Source: Candidatus Poribacteria bacterium | Lineage (GTDB): Bacteria; Poribacteria; WGA-4E; GCA-2687025 | Reading direction: 5' to 3' | DNA length: 33,466 nt | Assembly: GCA_016866785.1 (NCBI GenBank) | Contig: VGLH01000036.1 | Location: 1-33,466 of the forward strand | Shown: positions 15,914 through 22,997 of the stretch, piece by piece | Layout of the letters: each line of letters opens with the position of its first letter | Position numbering within the stretch: position 1 is the stretch's first letter | Translations under genes and position numbers: made by a program | The notes under the pieces: model-generated | The model's database searches: none | Seen by the model: only the letters and a program-made list of their open reading frames with translations | Told to the model about the DNA's origin: nothing

Positions 15914-17249
15914 AGCCTCGACCCGCCACGTTCGCCGCGACGAGGAGCGGGTCCCACACCGGCGCGAACGGCGGAGCGTAGCTGAGGTCGAGTTGCACGA
16001 AGTCGTCGATGATCATTCGCGCCGTCAGTGCCGTTGCGACGACGTCGATCCGTTTGGCGACCGTGTCGTCCCCGAACAGTTGCGCCCCGAGCAGCCGTCG
16101 CGTCTTGCCGTCGTAGACGATCTTCACGTCGATCGTCTCCGGGCTGCCGTAGTACTCGGCTCGGGAACTCGCCGCGACAGTAGCAGACTTGGGTGCGAAC
16201 CCCGCTCGACGCGCCTGTTCCTCCGTCAGTCCGGTGCGCGCGAACGCCTTGCCAAACACCTTACAGACCGTCGTCCCGACGACCCCGGCGAACGTCGCGC
16301 TGCCTCCGGCGACGTTCTCCCCTGCTACCCGCCCTTGCTTGTTCGCCGTGGTCCCCAGCGGGATGTAGACGTTGCGGTCGAGAACGAGGTGGCGAGCTTC
16401 GGCGCAATCCCCGGCGGCGTAGACGTGGAACGCGCTCGTTCTCTGCGCGCTGTCCACGGCGATGGCTCCGCTGGCTCCGAGCGCGATCCCGGCGTTGCGC
16501 GCCAAATCGGCGTTCGGCGCGACGCCGGCTCCAACGACGATCATGTCGGCGGCAACGGTCGATCCATCCGACAACTGCGCGGACTCGACGCTCGCAGTTC
16601 CTTGCGCGGCGACGACCTCGCGTTCCGTATGGATCGCGACGCCCTGGCTGGACATGTACGCGGCGATGCGCTCGGACATGTCCGGGTCGAGCAGCTTGAG
16701 GATGCGCTCTCCATGTTCGACGAGCGTTACGGCGATTCCTCGACGCGTCAGCGCCTCAGACATCTCGACGCCGATGTAGCCGCCGCCGACGACGATGGCG
16801 CGGCGAACGCGTCCACGAGCGATGTGAGCCTGAATGCCGAGAGCGTCGGGGATCGTTTTGAGCGTAAAGACTCCGCCGCACGCGCCGTCGCAGAACGCTG
16901 GCTTCTTGGGCGACGCGCCGGTCGCGATGATCAGCTTGTCGTAGCCGATGGACTGAGCGCCATCCGCGCCTTCGGCGTTGACCGTCCTGCTTCGTGTGTC
17001 GATTGCAGTCGCGCGAGTGCGCGTCCGCACGTCGATGCCAGCCGCCCGGTGCTGCTCCGGCGTGCGCGCGACCAGATCGTCGGCGCTGTTGACGATCCCT
17101 TCGATCAGGTACGGCAATCCGCACGCGGCGTAGGACGTGTGCGCGCCCATCTCGAGGACGATGATGCGCGCGTTGGGATCGGTTCTGCGGGCTTTGCTGG
17201 CGGCGCTCATTCCAGCCGCGTCGCCGCCGATGACTACGATTGTGGACAT
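15900..17249 (-). CDS. CoA-disulfide reductase / NADH oxidase-like flavoprotein
   Basis: A 449-residue FAD- and NAD(P)H-dependent oxidoreductase of the pyridine nucleotide-disulfide family. The FAD loop GGDAAGMSAA is at 8-17. The single redox Cys is at C43 in SYAACGLPY, the position used in CoA-disulfide reductase and NADH oxidase. The NAD(P) loop IVVGGGYIGVE is in the middle, the FAD contact YAAGDCAEA follows, and the C-terminal segment DLSYAPPFAPVWDP is typical of the CoADR branch, which has no second redox Cys. It is expected to reduce CoA disulfide, persulfide or oxygen in the cytoplasm; which one is not decidable. No C-terminal rhodanese domain is present. ATG 17249 begins directly with the FAD-binding strand. 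Confidence 0.88.
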   Translation of the reverse strand: MSTIVVIGGDAAGMSAASKARRTDPNARIIVLEMGAHTSYAACGLPYLIEGIVNSADDLVARTPEQHRAAGIDVRTRTRATAIDTRSRTVNAEGADGAQSIGYDKLIIATGASPKKPAFCDGACGGVFTLKTIPDALGIQAHIARGRVRRAIVVGGGYIGVEMSEALTRRGIAVTLVEHGERILKLLDPDMSERIAAYMSSQGVAIHTEREVVAAQGTASVESAQLSDGSTVAADMIVVGAGVAPNADLARNAGIALGASGAIAVDSAQRTSAFHVYAAGDCAEARHLVLDRNVYIPLGTTANKQGRVAGENVAGGSATFAGVVGTTVCKVFGKAFARTGLTEEQARRAGFAPKSATVAASSRAEYYGSPETIDVKIVYDGKTRRLLGAQLFGDDTVAKRIDVVATALTARMIIDDFVQLDLSYAPPFAPVWDPLLVAANVAGRGSRTT

Positions 17250-17400
17250 GGGCAGCTCTGCCTCTCGGTTCCAGTTGTCTTTGCCCTCATCCTACATGAG
17301 GAACGCCGATCTCTGCACGCCGACTGTGAGACTTGCGCGGCGAGTGCTATTACTTAGCCCGTAGGGATGGGCGAACGTCGGATCGATGGAGGGAAGCTCG

Positions 17401-18465
17401 ATGACCAGCCGCGAACTGTGGCACGAGATCATGCACTACGGCTCCTACGACCGCATGCCGGTCATCCATTGGACGGGATGGCCCGAGCTGGAACGGGAGT
17501 GGGAGGAGCAGGGCTTGGAGCCCGGGCAGAGCCGTCACGAATACTTCAACGCCGAGGGGCTGCCCTGGGGCGTGCCGATCCACCTGGGGCTCCGACCTGG
17601 GTTCCCGGACGAGACGATTGAGGAGACGGACGAGTACCGCATCTTCCAGCAGTCCGACGGCGTCATCGCCCAGCACTGGAAGGGGCGGTCGTGCATCCCA
17701 CACTACATCGACTTCCGCCTCAAGGACCGTGGCGGTTGGGACGACTACAAGAAACGGCTCCAGCCAGATCCCGCGCGCATCCCTGGTAACATCGACGAGA
17801 CGGTCGAGCGCATGAAGGCGTCGGGAAGGCCGCTGAGCATCTCGTCCGCCAGCATGGTCGGGTGGCTGAGGGACTGGATGGGCGTCGTCAACTTCGGGTA
17901 CATCCAGTACGACGATCCCGAGCTTCTGGAGGAGATGGTCGATACGCTGTCGGACCTCGTGTGCTGGGGTATGGACCAGGTCCTGCCGAAGATCAAGGTG
18001 GACATGGCGTGGGGATGGGAGGACATCTGCGGGTCGAGCGGGCCGCTGGTCTCGCCGGACGTGTTCAACCGGTACGTCGTGCCGGGCTACCGTAAGATCG
18101 CCGACAAGCTGCACGAGTACGGAGTCGATCTCTACGCGGTCGACTCGGACGGGCTCATCGACGACCTCGTGCCGGGCTGGTTCGAGGGCGGCGTCAACGT
18201 GATGTTCCCCGTCCAGATTCAGCCGATGGGCGCCGACCCGATGGCGTTCCGCAAGCGCTACGGCAAGGAGCTCCGCATCTTCGGCGGGATCGACAAGCTC
18301 GCGCTCACAAAGGACAAGGCGACCATCGACGCGGAGATCGAACGGCGGCTGCCCTTGATGCGCGAGGGAGGGTTCATCCCGCTGCCCGACCATCTCATCG
18401 TGCCGGGCACGCCGCTGGAGAATTACGTCTACTACCTAAATCGCATCCGAGAGCTGCGCTTCTGA
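17401..18465 (+). CDS. Uroporphyrinogen decarboxylase-superfamily protein (non-haem type)
   Basis: A 354-residue (beta/alpha)8 protein of the UroD/MtaA/CmuA superfamily. Recognisable segments are WEDICGSSGPLVSP (about 200-213), DLYAVDSDG and IFGGIDKLAL, which match the UroD barrel strands. It is not a haem-biosynthetic HemE: the N-terminal HemE signature is absent, and the zinc ligands HxC...C of MtaA-type methyltransferases are also missing. The reaction is therefore unknown, possibly C1 or demethylation chemistry on a methylated compound. ATG 17401 is supported by GGAGGG at 17388-17393. An in-frame ATG at 17386 overlaps that ribosome site. A paralogue lies at 21649-22785. Confidence 0.8.
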   Translation: MTSRELWHEIMHYGSYDRMPVIHWTGWPELEREWEEQGLEPGQSRHEYFNAEGLPWGVPIHLGLRPGFPDETIEETDEYRIFQQSDGVIAQHWKGRSCIPHYIDFRLKDRGGWDDYKKRLQPDPARIPGNIDETVERMKASGRPLSISSASMVGWLRDWMGVVNFGYIQYDDPELLEEMVDTLSDLVCWGMDQVLPKIKVDMAWGWEDICGSSGPLVSPDVFNRYVVPGYRKIADKLHEYGVDLYAVDSDGLIDDLVPGWFEGGVNVMFPVQIQPMGADPMAFRKRYGKELRIFGGIDKLALTKDKATIDAEIERRLPLMREGGFIPLPDHLIVPGTPLENYVYYLNRIRELRF

Positions 18466-18478
18466 CCGACGCGTCGGT
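18465..18478. repeat. Perfect 14-bp palindrome
   Basis: ACCGACGCGTCGGT spans the end of the UroD-like stop codon and the following bases. It is a perfect inverted repeat with no loop, lying 14 bp before the terminator hairpin. It could be part of the termination region or a dimeric protein site. Confidence 0.6.
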
Positions 18479-18491
18479 TCCGACCATGAGA

Positions 18492-18518
18492 AAGCCCCTC
18501 CGTGCTGCGGAGGGGCTT
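18492..18518. terminator. Rho-independent-type bidirectional terminator
   Basis: A perfect 11-bp stem AAGCCCCTCCG / CGGAGGGGCTT with a 5-nt loop TGCTG sits between the convergent UroD-like gene (+) and ThuA gene (-). The T-tract is weak on both strands, but the GC-rich stem and position fit a shared terminator. Confidence 0.8.
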
Positions 18519-18542
18519 CATCGTTTCATCTCGCGTTGCTCG

Positions 18543-19220
18543 CTATGCCCACTTGGCGCACCAGCGAGTGGCGTTCTCCATGATGCGGAGAACTTCGGGC
18601 ATGTGGAAGATGGGATAGGTCTCGTGGCCCGGGCGCCAGTAGAAGACGCGTCCCTTGCCCACCGTCCAGGTCAAGCCGTCGCGAGCCACTTCGCGGTTGT
18701 CGGTGTAGACGCCGACGAACACGACGGAATCCGGCGGCGGAACCTCGTACGGCTCGCCGTACCATTCTTCGCGCGGGATCGTGAAGGGCTCGACACCCTG
18801 AGCGATGGGGTGCGACGGGTCGGCGACGAGAATCCTGCCGGGCTTGCCGTCCTCGACATAGGCGCGCCAGCCGCAGGGCGTTCCCATAAGCGCCTTGTAC
18901 GGTTTGGCGTAGTGCGTCGAGTGGAGGCCCAGGAACCCCATCCCGCGGTCCTTGACGTGCTTGACGATGCGCTCGACAGACTCGTCGGTGACCTGCCCGT
19001 GCTTCACGTGCCCAAACCACACCAGGACATCGGATTCGGCGAGCGCCGCCTCGCCCACGCCCTGGTCGGCGTCTGCAAGCGACGCCGTCGTCGCAACGAT
19101 GCTCCGCGACGTGGCGTTCAGGTGATCGGCGATGACGCCGTTGATGCCCTGCGGGTAGATGCTCTTGGGTTCCGTCAGCTCGGACCAGACGAGCGCCCGA
19201 AGCTTGCCGTCCTTCGTCAT
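18543..19220 (-). CDS. ThuA-domain protein (trehalose-utilisation type)
   Basis: A 225-residue protein of the ThuA family, a class I glutamine-amidotransferase-like fold. Landmarks are ALVWSELTEP at the start, DVLVWFGHVKHGQV (about 64-77), GMGFLGLHSTHY (about 92-103) and a late GKGRVFYWRPGHE. ThuA-like proteins accompany sugar oxidoreductases and 3-keto-sugar pathways; their molecular reaction remains poorly defined. It starts at ATG 19220, about 7 bp after AAAGGAAG, and lies 35 bp downstream of the dihaem lipoprotein, so they are probably one transcript. Confidence 0.88.
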   Translation of the reverse strand: MTKDGKLRALVWSELTEPKSIYPQGINGVIADHLNATSRSIVATTASLADADQGVGEAALAESDVLVWFGHVKHGQVTDESVERIVKHVKDRGMGFLGLHSTHYAKPYKALMGTPCGWRAYVEDGKPGRILVADPSHPIAQGVEPFTIPREEWYGEPYEVPPPDSVVFVGVYTDNREVARDGLTWTVGKGRVFYWRPGHETYPIFHMPEVLRIMENATRWCAKWA

Positions 19221-19255
19221 GTCGCGCTTCCTTTCCGGTTTCCTCGACAGCCGCG

Positions 19256-20524
19256 TTATCGCACCGAGGTGACGACCGTCATCCGATTGTAGCCGACGTG
19301 CCAGTCGGTCGCTACCTCGGCGGACCCGACTGCTCGCTCGGGCGCGTTGAGCTCAGCGCGCCAGTCCTTCTCCAGGTCTCCGTCGCGGTCGAGATAGAAC
19401 CGAAGAAGGTACTTTCCGCTGGGAAGCCGTCGCGTGGCGCGGAACGACTCCGCGAGCTCGGAGCCAGATGGAGCCATCAGGATGAGGTTGTGCTGCCATA
19501 GCTTGCCGGCTCCCCACACGCGTCGGTCGGATGTCGCCGTGGGTGTCTGCGAGAACCTGCCCGCCGCTTCGTCGTACGGGTAGACGAGCACGCCGAGTAC
19601 CTTGTCCGCCCATGCTTCCGGCGTCGGCGCGACATTGAGCCATATCTCGGAGCCGATGTACTCCACGTCCGACGGAGCTGGGAGGTCTTCGACGGAGGTG
19701 TAGGTCCCCCGCACAGACGCCACGTAGTCCTCGATCCAGGCTCGGAACTGCTTGTATCCGAGGTCGCCGATCTCCATCTTCTTGCCGCCGCCGTGCTCGA
19801 CCTGCATGGTCGGCTTGAGGAGCATCAGGCTCTCGGTCGGTCTGTCCGTGTGCACGAACCCGCTGTCGAGGATGTGCCGGAACGTCTGTTCGGAGGTGTC
19901 CTTGACCCATAGCACGCGGGGCCCGTACTTGGCGATGTTCTTCTCGATCTCGGGAGCCGTCTTTGCGTGGCAACCCGCGCAGCGCTCGATCTGCGCCCAG
20001 ACGCTCGCCATGAACGAGTGGAACACACGATCCTCGCGTGTGTGACGGATCACTTCGAGGGGAACACCGGGTCCTGCGAGCTCCTTCGCGGGCAGGGGCG
20101 GGGCGTTCAGGAGCGCAGGCGATCGGACGCTAGCCTGGAGCCAGGCGGCGAAGGCGTCGAGCTCGGCTTGGCGCGCCTGCTGGGTCAGTCGATCCGACTC
20201 CGGCTTGCTCATGCGGATCAGGTCGAGGATGCGCGACTTGGCGGGCTCGGCAGTGTTCACCAGCCCCTGGTCACGGAGCGACCTGAAGGTCCCCTCAGCC
20301 GTTGGGAGGATGTAGCCGCTCAGATCGACGCCGGACAGATGGCATTCGACACAGCTCGACGGATGGGGCGACCGCAGGATGGGCAGGATGCGCCGCTCGA
20401 AGACGGCGAGCGATTCGGCGTACGCGGCGTCCTGCGTCGGGCGGACGCGCGCGCAGCCCGTCATCGTGAGGACGATCGCGACAGCGCTGAGCGCGATACA
20501 GGCATGAAACAGTCGGATTCTCAC
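19256..20524 (-). CDS. Dihaem c-type cytochrome lipoprotein
   Basis: A 422-residue exported protein. The start VRIRLFHACIALSAVAIVLT is a signal peptide ending in TMTGC with Cys24 as the probable lipidated residue (a loose lipobox), which places it on a membrane facing the periplasm. CVECH (58-62) and CAGCH (182-186) are two haem c sites. The first follows a segment like planctomycete-type cytochrome domains (ILPILRSPHPSSC). The C-terminal 160 residues lack Cys and look beta-rich. Start GTG 20524 is preceded by AAGGGG with 6 bp spacing. ThuA follows. The partner oxidoreductase is unknown. Confidence 0.8.
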   Translation of the reverse strand: MRIRLFHACIALSAVAIVLTMTGCARVRPTQDAAYAESLAVFERRILPILRSPHPSSCVECHLSGVDLSGYILPTAEGTFRSLRDQGLVNTAEPAKSRILDLIRMSKPESDRLTQQARQAELDAFAAWLQASVRSPALLNAPPLPAKELAGPGVPLEVIRHTREDRVFHSFMASVWAQIERCAGCHAKTAPEIEKNIAKYGPRVLWVKDTSEQTFRHILDSGFVHTDRPTESLMLLKPTMQVEHGGGKKMEIGDLGYKQFRAWIEDYVASVRGTYTSVEDLPAPSDVEYIGSEIWLNVAPTPEAWADKVLGVLVYPYDEAAGRFSQTPTATSDRRVWGAGKLWQHNLILMAPSGSELAESFRATRRLPSGKYLLRFYLDRDGDLEKDWRAELNAPERAVGSAEVATDWHVGYNRMTVVTSVR

Positions 20525-20559
20525 ACCTCACCCCTTGGGTCTGGTCGGACTCGGCGCTC

Positions 20560-20588
20560 AGTATGCCCGTCGGTTGAGCCTGCCGCAA
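20560..20588 (-). promoter_or_regulatory. Putative promoter of the cytochrome lipoprotein-ThuA transcript
   Basis: On the minus strand TTGCGG (20588-20583), 17 bp, then CATACT (20565-20560), 36 bp before the GTG at 20524. The -35 box straddles the end of the duplicated segment (20585): the equivalent bases next to the other copy read CTGCAT, so the duplication junction may have created this promoter. Confidence 0.35.
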
Positions 20589-20848
20589 CGAGCCGAGTAC
20601 GCGCCGATCAGGTCCCCCATGCGCCAGTCAGGAGGCGTTCCTTCTGCTCCATGTAGTAGGCGAAGTTGTCCCAGGAGATGTCGGGCGGGAACGTGTGGTC
20701 GAGGGTTGGGATGAATCCGCCGTCTTCGATCATGGGGGCGAGCTCGCGCATGACGGCGTCGATGGCAGCAGGTCCCTTGGCGATCTCGCGCTTGTCGACG
20801 GCTCCCCAGAGGCGCAGGTCCTTGCCGAACTGCTTGCGCAGACGCATC
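20585..20848. repeat. Copy A of a 264-bp direct duplication (UroD-like 3' end)
   Basis: This segment matches 21626-21889 in the same orientation with four differences in 264 bp. It holds the last 79 codons of the UroD-like gene, its stop and about 22 bp beyond. Of three differences in the coding part, two are synonymous and one changes Arg to Lys. The offset between copies is 1041 bp. Confidence 0.95.
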
Positions 20849-20972
20849 TTCCACGTCGGGTCGGCGATGGAGAACGTCAGCAGGTCGTAGCCGGGTCCCT
20901 TGGCTCTCACCTCTGCGACCTGTTGCTGGAGCGCGGCTTCCGCGTCCTCGCGGACGGGTTCCGACGCGGCTA
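20608..20972 (-). pseudogene. Chimeric relic: aminotransferase-like N-terminal piece fused to UroD-like C-terminus
   Basis: Reading the minus strand from just after the hicA stop, one open frame encodes about 40 residues resembling an aminotransferase N-terminus (QQQVAEVRAKGPGYDLLTF, then SIADPTWKM), then switches at Met-Arg to the last 79 residues of the UroD-like protein. The SIADPTWKM phrase is the same as residues 57-65 of the aminotransferase at 1297-2583, with 27 identical bases (20845-20871 against 1465-1491). Neither half is a complete domain: no PLP site and no UroD barrel. A GTG at 20910 could start a 100-residue product, but no function is expected. It marks an illegitimate recombination event with ATGCG-like microhomology at the joint. 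Confidence 0.85.
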
Positions 20973-21191
20973 GAGCAGACGAATGAACTCCTCGACGCTC
21001 AATCCGGCTTGCCGTATGACCGAGCGAAGGGTTCCGCGATCCAACTCCTTGTGGTTCGGAATGACCACTTGGGCGAAGGGGTCATGCCGACGAAGGATCA
21101 TGTGACTTCCCTCTTGTCGTCTCAGATAGAACCCTCGCTTGGCGAGCGCCTTGACGCAGTCCGCGCCGGACACGCAGGGCAACCGAGTCAT
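20970..21191 (-). CDS. hicA: HicA-type mRNA interferase toxin
   Basis: A 73-residue dsRBD-like-fold toxin of the HicA (YcfA) family, which cleaves mRNA and inhibits translation. The N-terminal pattern SGADCVKALAKRGF, then QEGSHMILRR with the catalytic His at 30, and the end GTLRSVIRQAGLSVEEFI are all typical. Length is normal. The ATG at 21191 overlaps the hicB stop by 4 bp, so toxin synthesis depends on antitoxin translation. The order is antitoxin first (hicBA), the reverse of E. coli hicAB. The toxin appears intact. Confidence 0.93.
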   Translation of the reverse strand: MTRLPCVSGADCVKALAKRGFYLRRQEGSHMILRRHDPFAQVVIPNHKELDRGTLRSVIRQAGLSVEEFIRLL

Positions 21192-21394
21192 ACCGCGACG
21201 ACCAGCGCTTCAAAACGCTCTTCGGGAACGGGTAACCCGTCCTCTACCAGCGCGGCAACGTATCCGTTGATCGCCTCTTTGATGTTGGCGATGGCTTCTG
21301 TCTTCGTTTTCCCTTGACTCACGCAACCCGGCAGGCTCGGACACTCGACGACCCAGTAGCCGTCTTCTCCGGGATAGAGAATGATCTGTCGCAT
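21188..21394 (-). CDS. hicB: HicB-type antitoxin, short form
   Basis: A 68-residue antitoxin with the partial RNase H fold of HicB: YPGEDGYWVVECPSLPGCVSQGKT followed by the helix TEAIANIKEAINGYVAAL. It should bind and block HicA. The C-terminal ribbon-helix-helix or HTH DNA-binding domain found in longer HicB proteins is absent, so direct autoregulation is not expected from this chain alone. ATG 21394 is supported by GGAGAT about 9 bp upstream; a longer in-frame extension reads through non-coding-looking sequence and the duplicated UroD end. Region 21395-21625 upstream shows no gene I recognise. Confidence 0.93.
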   Translation of the reverse strand: MRQIILYPGEDGYWVVECPSLPGCVSQGKTKTEAIANIKEAINGYVAALVEDGLPVPEERFEALVVAV

Positions 21395-21625
21395 GACTCC
21401 ATCTCCGTCAGCGTGCAGCGCCGTCCGATGCGGGCAGCGCTCCGCGTCTAGTCGACAATGATCGCCAAATGGAGTCTCTGCTAGAAGCTTGTCGGACGCA
21501 AGGCGAATACGGTTGAACGACGCTCTGCCTCGCACAATGTGGTGACGTCCGAGACTCGCTTCTTCGTTACGCTCCTGGACAGACTGAATCGCACGACCGC
21601 CAAGCCGGGGACGGATGCGTCCGAT

Positions 21626-21889
21626 GCAGCGAGCCGAGTACGCGCCGATCAGGTTCCCCATGCGCCAGTCAGGAGGCGTTCCTTCTGCTCCATGTAGTAG
21701 GCGAAGTTGTCCCACGAGATGTCGGGCGGGAACGTGTGGTCGAGGGTTGGGATGAATCCGCCGTCTTCGATCATGGGGGCGAGCTCGCGCATGACGGCGT
21801 CGATGGCAGCAGGTCCCTTGGCGATCTCGCGCTTGTCGACGGCTCCCCAGAGGCGCAGGTCCTTGCCGAACTGCCTGCGCAGACGCATC
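21626..21889. repeat. Copy B of the 264-bp direct duplication (inside the intact UroD-like gene)
   Basis: Corresponds to 20585-20848 at 1041-bp offset with four mismatches. This copy is the native 3' end of the complete UroD-like gene: here the coding frame continues upstream without a joint. The right boundary is sharp at 21889, where copy A switches to aminotransferase-like sequence. Confidence 0.95.
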
Positions 21890-22785
21890 GGCTCCATGTC
21901 GGCCGCGCGTTCGACGGGCCAGTGGATGTCGACGCCCATCTCCATGAACTGGGGAATGAGCGGTTCCGTGTTCCCGTCGCTGTCGAGGCTGACGTAGCGG
22001 ACGCCGTGCTTCTTCAAGTGGTCGATCGCGCGTCGATAGTGGGGGAACACGTGTCGGCGCCAGCTAGTCGGGCTCACGAGCGGGCCCGACTTGAACGCGA
22101 GGTCCTCGAAGAAGTTGAAGTAGTCGAACTCGGCTGCGAGGAGCGTCGGCGTAGTCACCTCGATGACGAAGTCCGCGATGAACTCGAACATCTCGTCGCA
22201 GAGCGCGGGATCGTCGTGCCAGGCGAGCGACAGGTTCTCGGTTCCCATCCACGCCCGGGCGACGCCGTAGAACCCCGTGCAACAGTTCCGACCCAGGATG
22301 AGCACGTGCTCGCGGTCACGACATCTCGCGACGGAACCGCGCCAGTTGGCGGGTTGGCGCGCTGGATCGGACGCGACGTAGCGCTTCTTGAGCTCGCGGA
22401 GGTCTCGGACGTTCTCGACGGGGAACCTCAGATACTGATCCATCGACGTCCTGCCACCGCCGACGGTTCCTTCGATGAGCGCCTTCGTGACGACGCCGTT
22501 GCCGTGCTGGATAACCTCGTAGCGCTCCGTCCGTTCGAGCACCTTCGCTTCGAACCCCGGCGACATGCCCATATGCACCGGCACGAATTCGCGCTCGTCG
22601 AGCCCAAGCGTGTTCGCACGCCCAGCATCCACGCCGCTGAACCAGTCACCGAGGCGCTTCTCGTCCGGCATCCCTTCTCTGAGCCATCGCTGGAGCGTCT
22701 GGGGCCAGATGCCGAGCTCCCAGTTCGGCACGCGGTCCACGGGACGATACTCCATGACGGCGTGGAAACGTTCGCGGTGTGTCAT
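21649..22785 (-). CDS. Uroporphyrinogen decarboxylase-superfamily protein (second, intact)
   Basis: A 378-residue UroD-superfamily barrel, paralogous to the protein at 17401-18465. Shared segments are FKSGPLVSP (about 240-248), the strand YVSLDSDG, and LRLWGAVDKREIAKG in the C-terminal part. As in the paralogue, HemE active-site signatures and the HxC...C zinc site of corrinoid methyltransferases are absent, so substrate and reaction are unknown. ATG 22785 follows GAGGAC with about 8 bp spacing. Its last 79 residues are duplicated downstream as part of the chimeric relic. On the minus strand it precedes hicBA, the relic, the dihaem lipoprotein and ThuA. Confidence 0.82.
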   Translation of the reverse strand: MTHRERFHAVMEYRPVDRVPNWELGIWPQTLQRWLREGMPDEKRLGDWFSGVDAGRANTLGLDEREFVPVHMGMSPGFEAKVLERTERYEVIQHGNGVVTKALIEGTVGGGRTSMDQYLRFPVENVRDLRELKKRYVASDPARQPANWRGSVARCRDREHVLILGRNCCTGFYGVARAWMGTENLSLAWHDDPALCDEMFEFIADFVIEVTTPTLLAAEFDYFNFFEDLAFKSGPLVSPTSWRRHVFPHYRRAIDHLKKHGVRYVSLDSDGNTEPLIPQFMEMGVDIHWPVERAADMEPMRLRRQFGKDLRLWGAVDKREIAKGPAAIDAVMRELAPMIEDGGFIPTLDHTFPPDISWDNFAYYMEQKERLLTGAWGT

Positions 22786-22997
22786 CCGGCTGTCCTCGCA
22801 GAGGCGGAGTCACGAGCGCGTCTCGACCCACCGACAGACTAGCCCATGCCCGCCGCCGCCGCTAGGCGGGAGGCGTAGTCGCTCGTTCCCCGTCGCTGCC
22901 ATGTTGCACAGTTTCGTCATCAGTGGTTGCATGCGTGCGCGACGCGAAACGCGGCATCGTGGTCGGCAATGCACAAGGGAACAGCGGGGGAGACGGG

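Noticed and set aside
20585-21889. Insertion sequence or transposon carrying hicBA
   Set aside because: No transposase, terminal inverted repeats or target-site duplication is visible. The flanking repeats are part of a coding gene.
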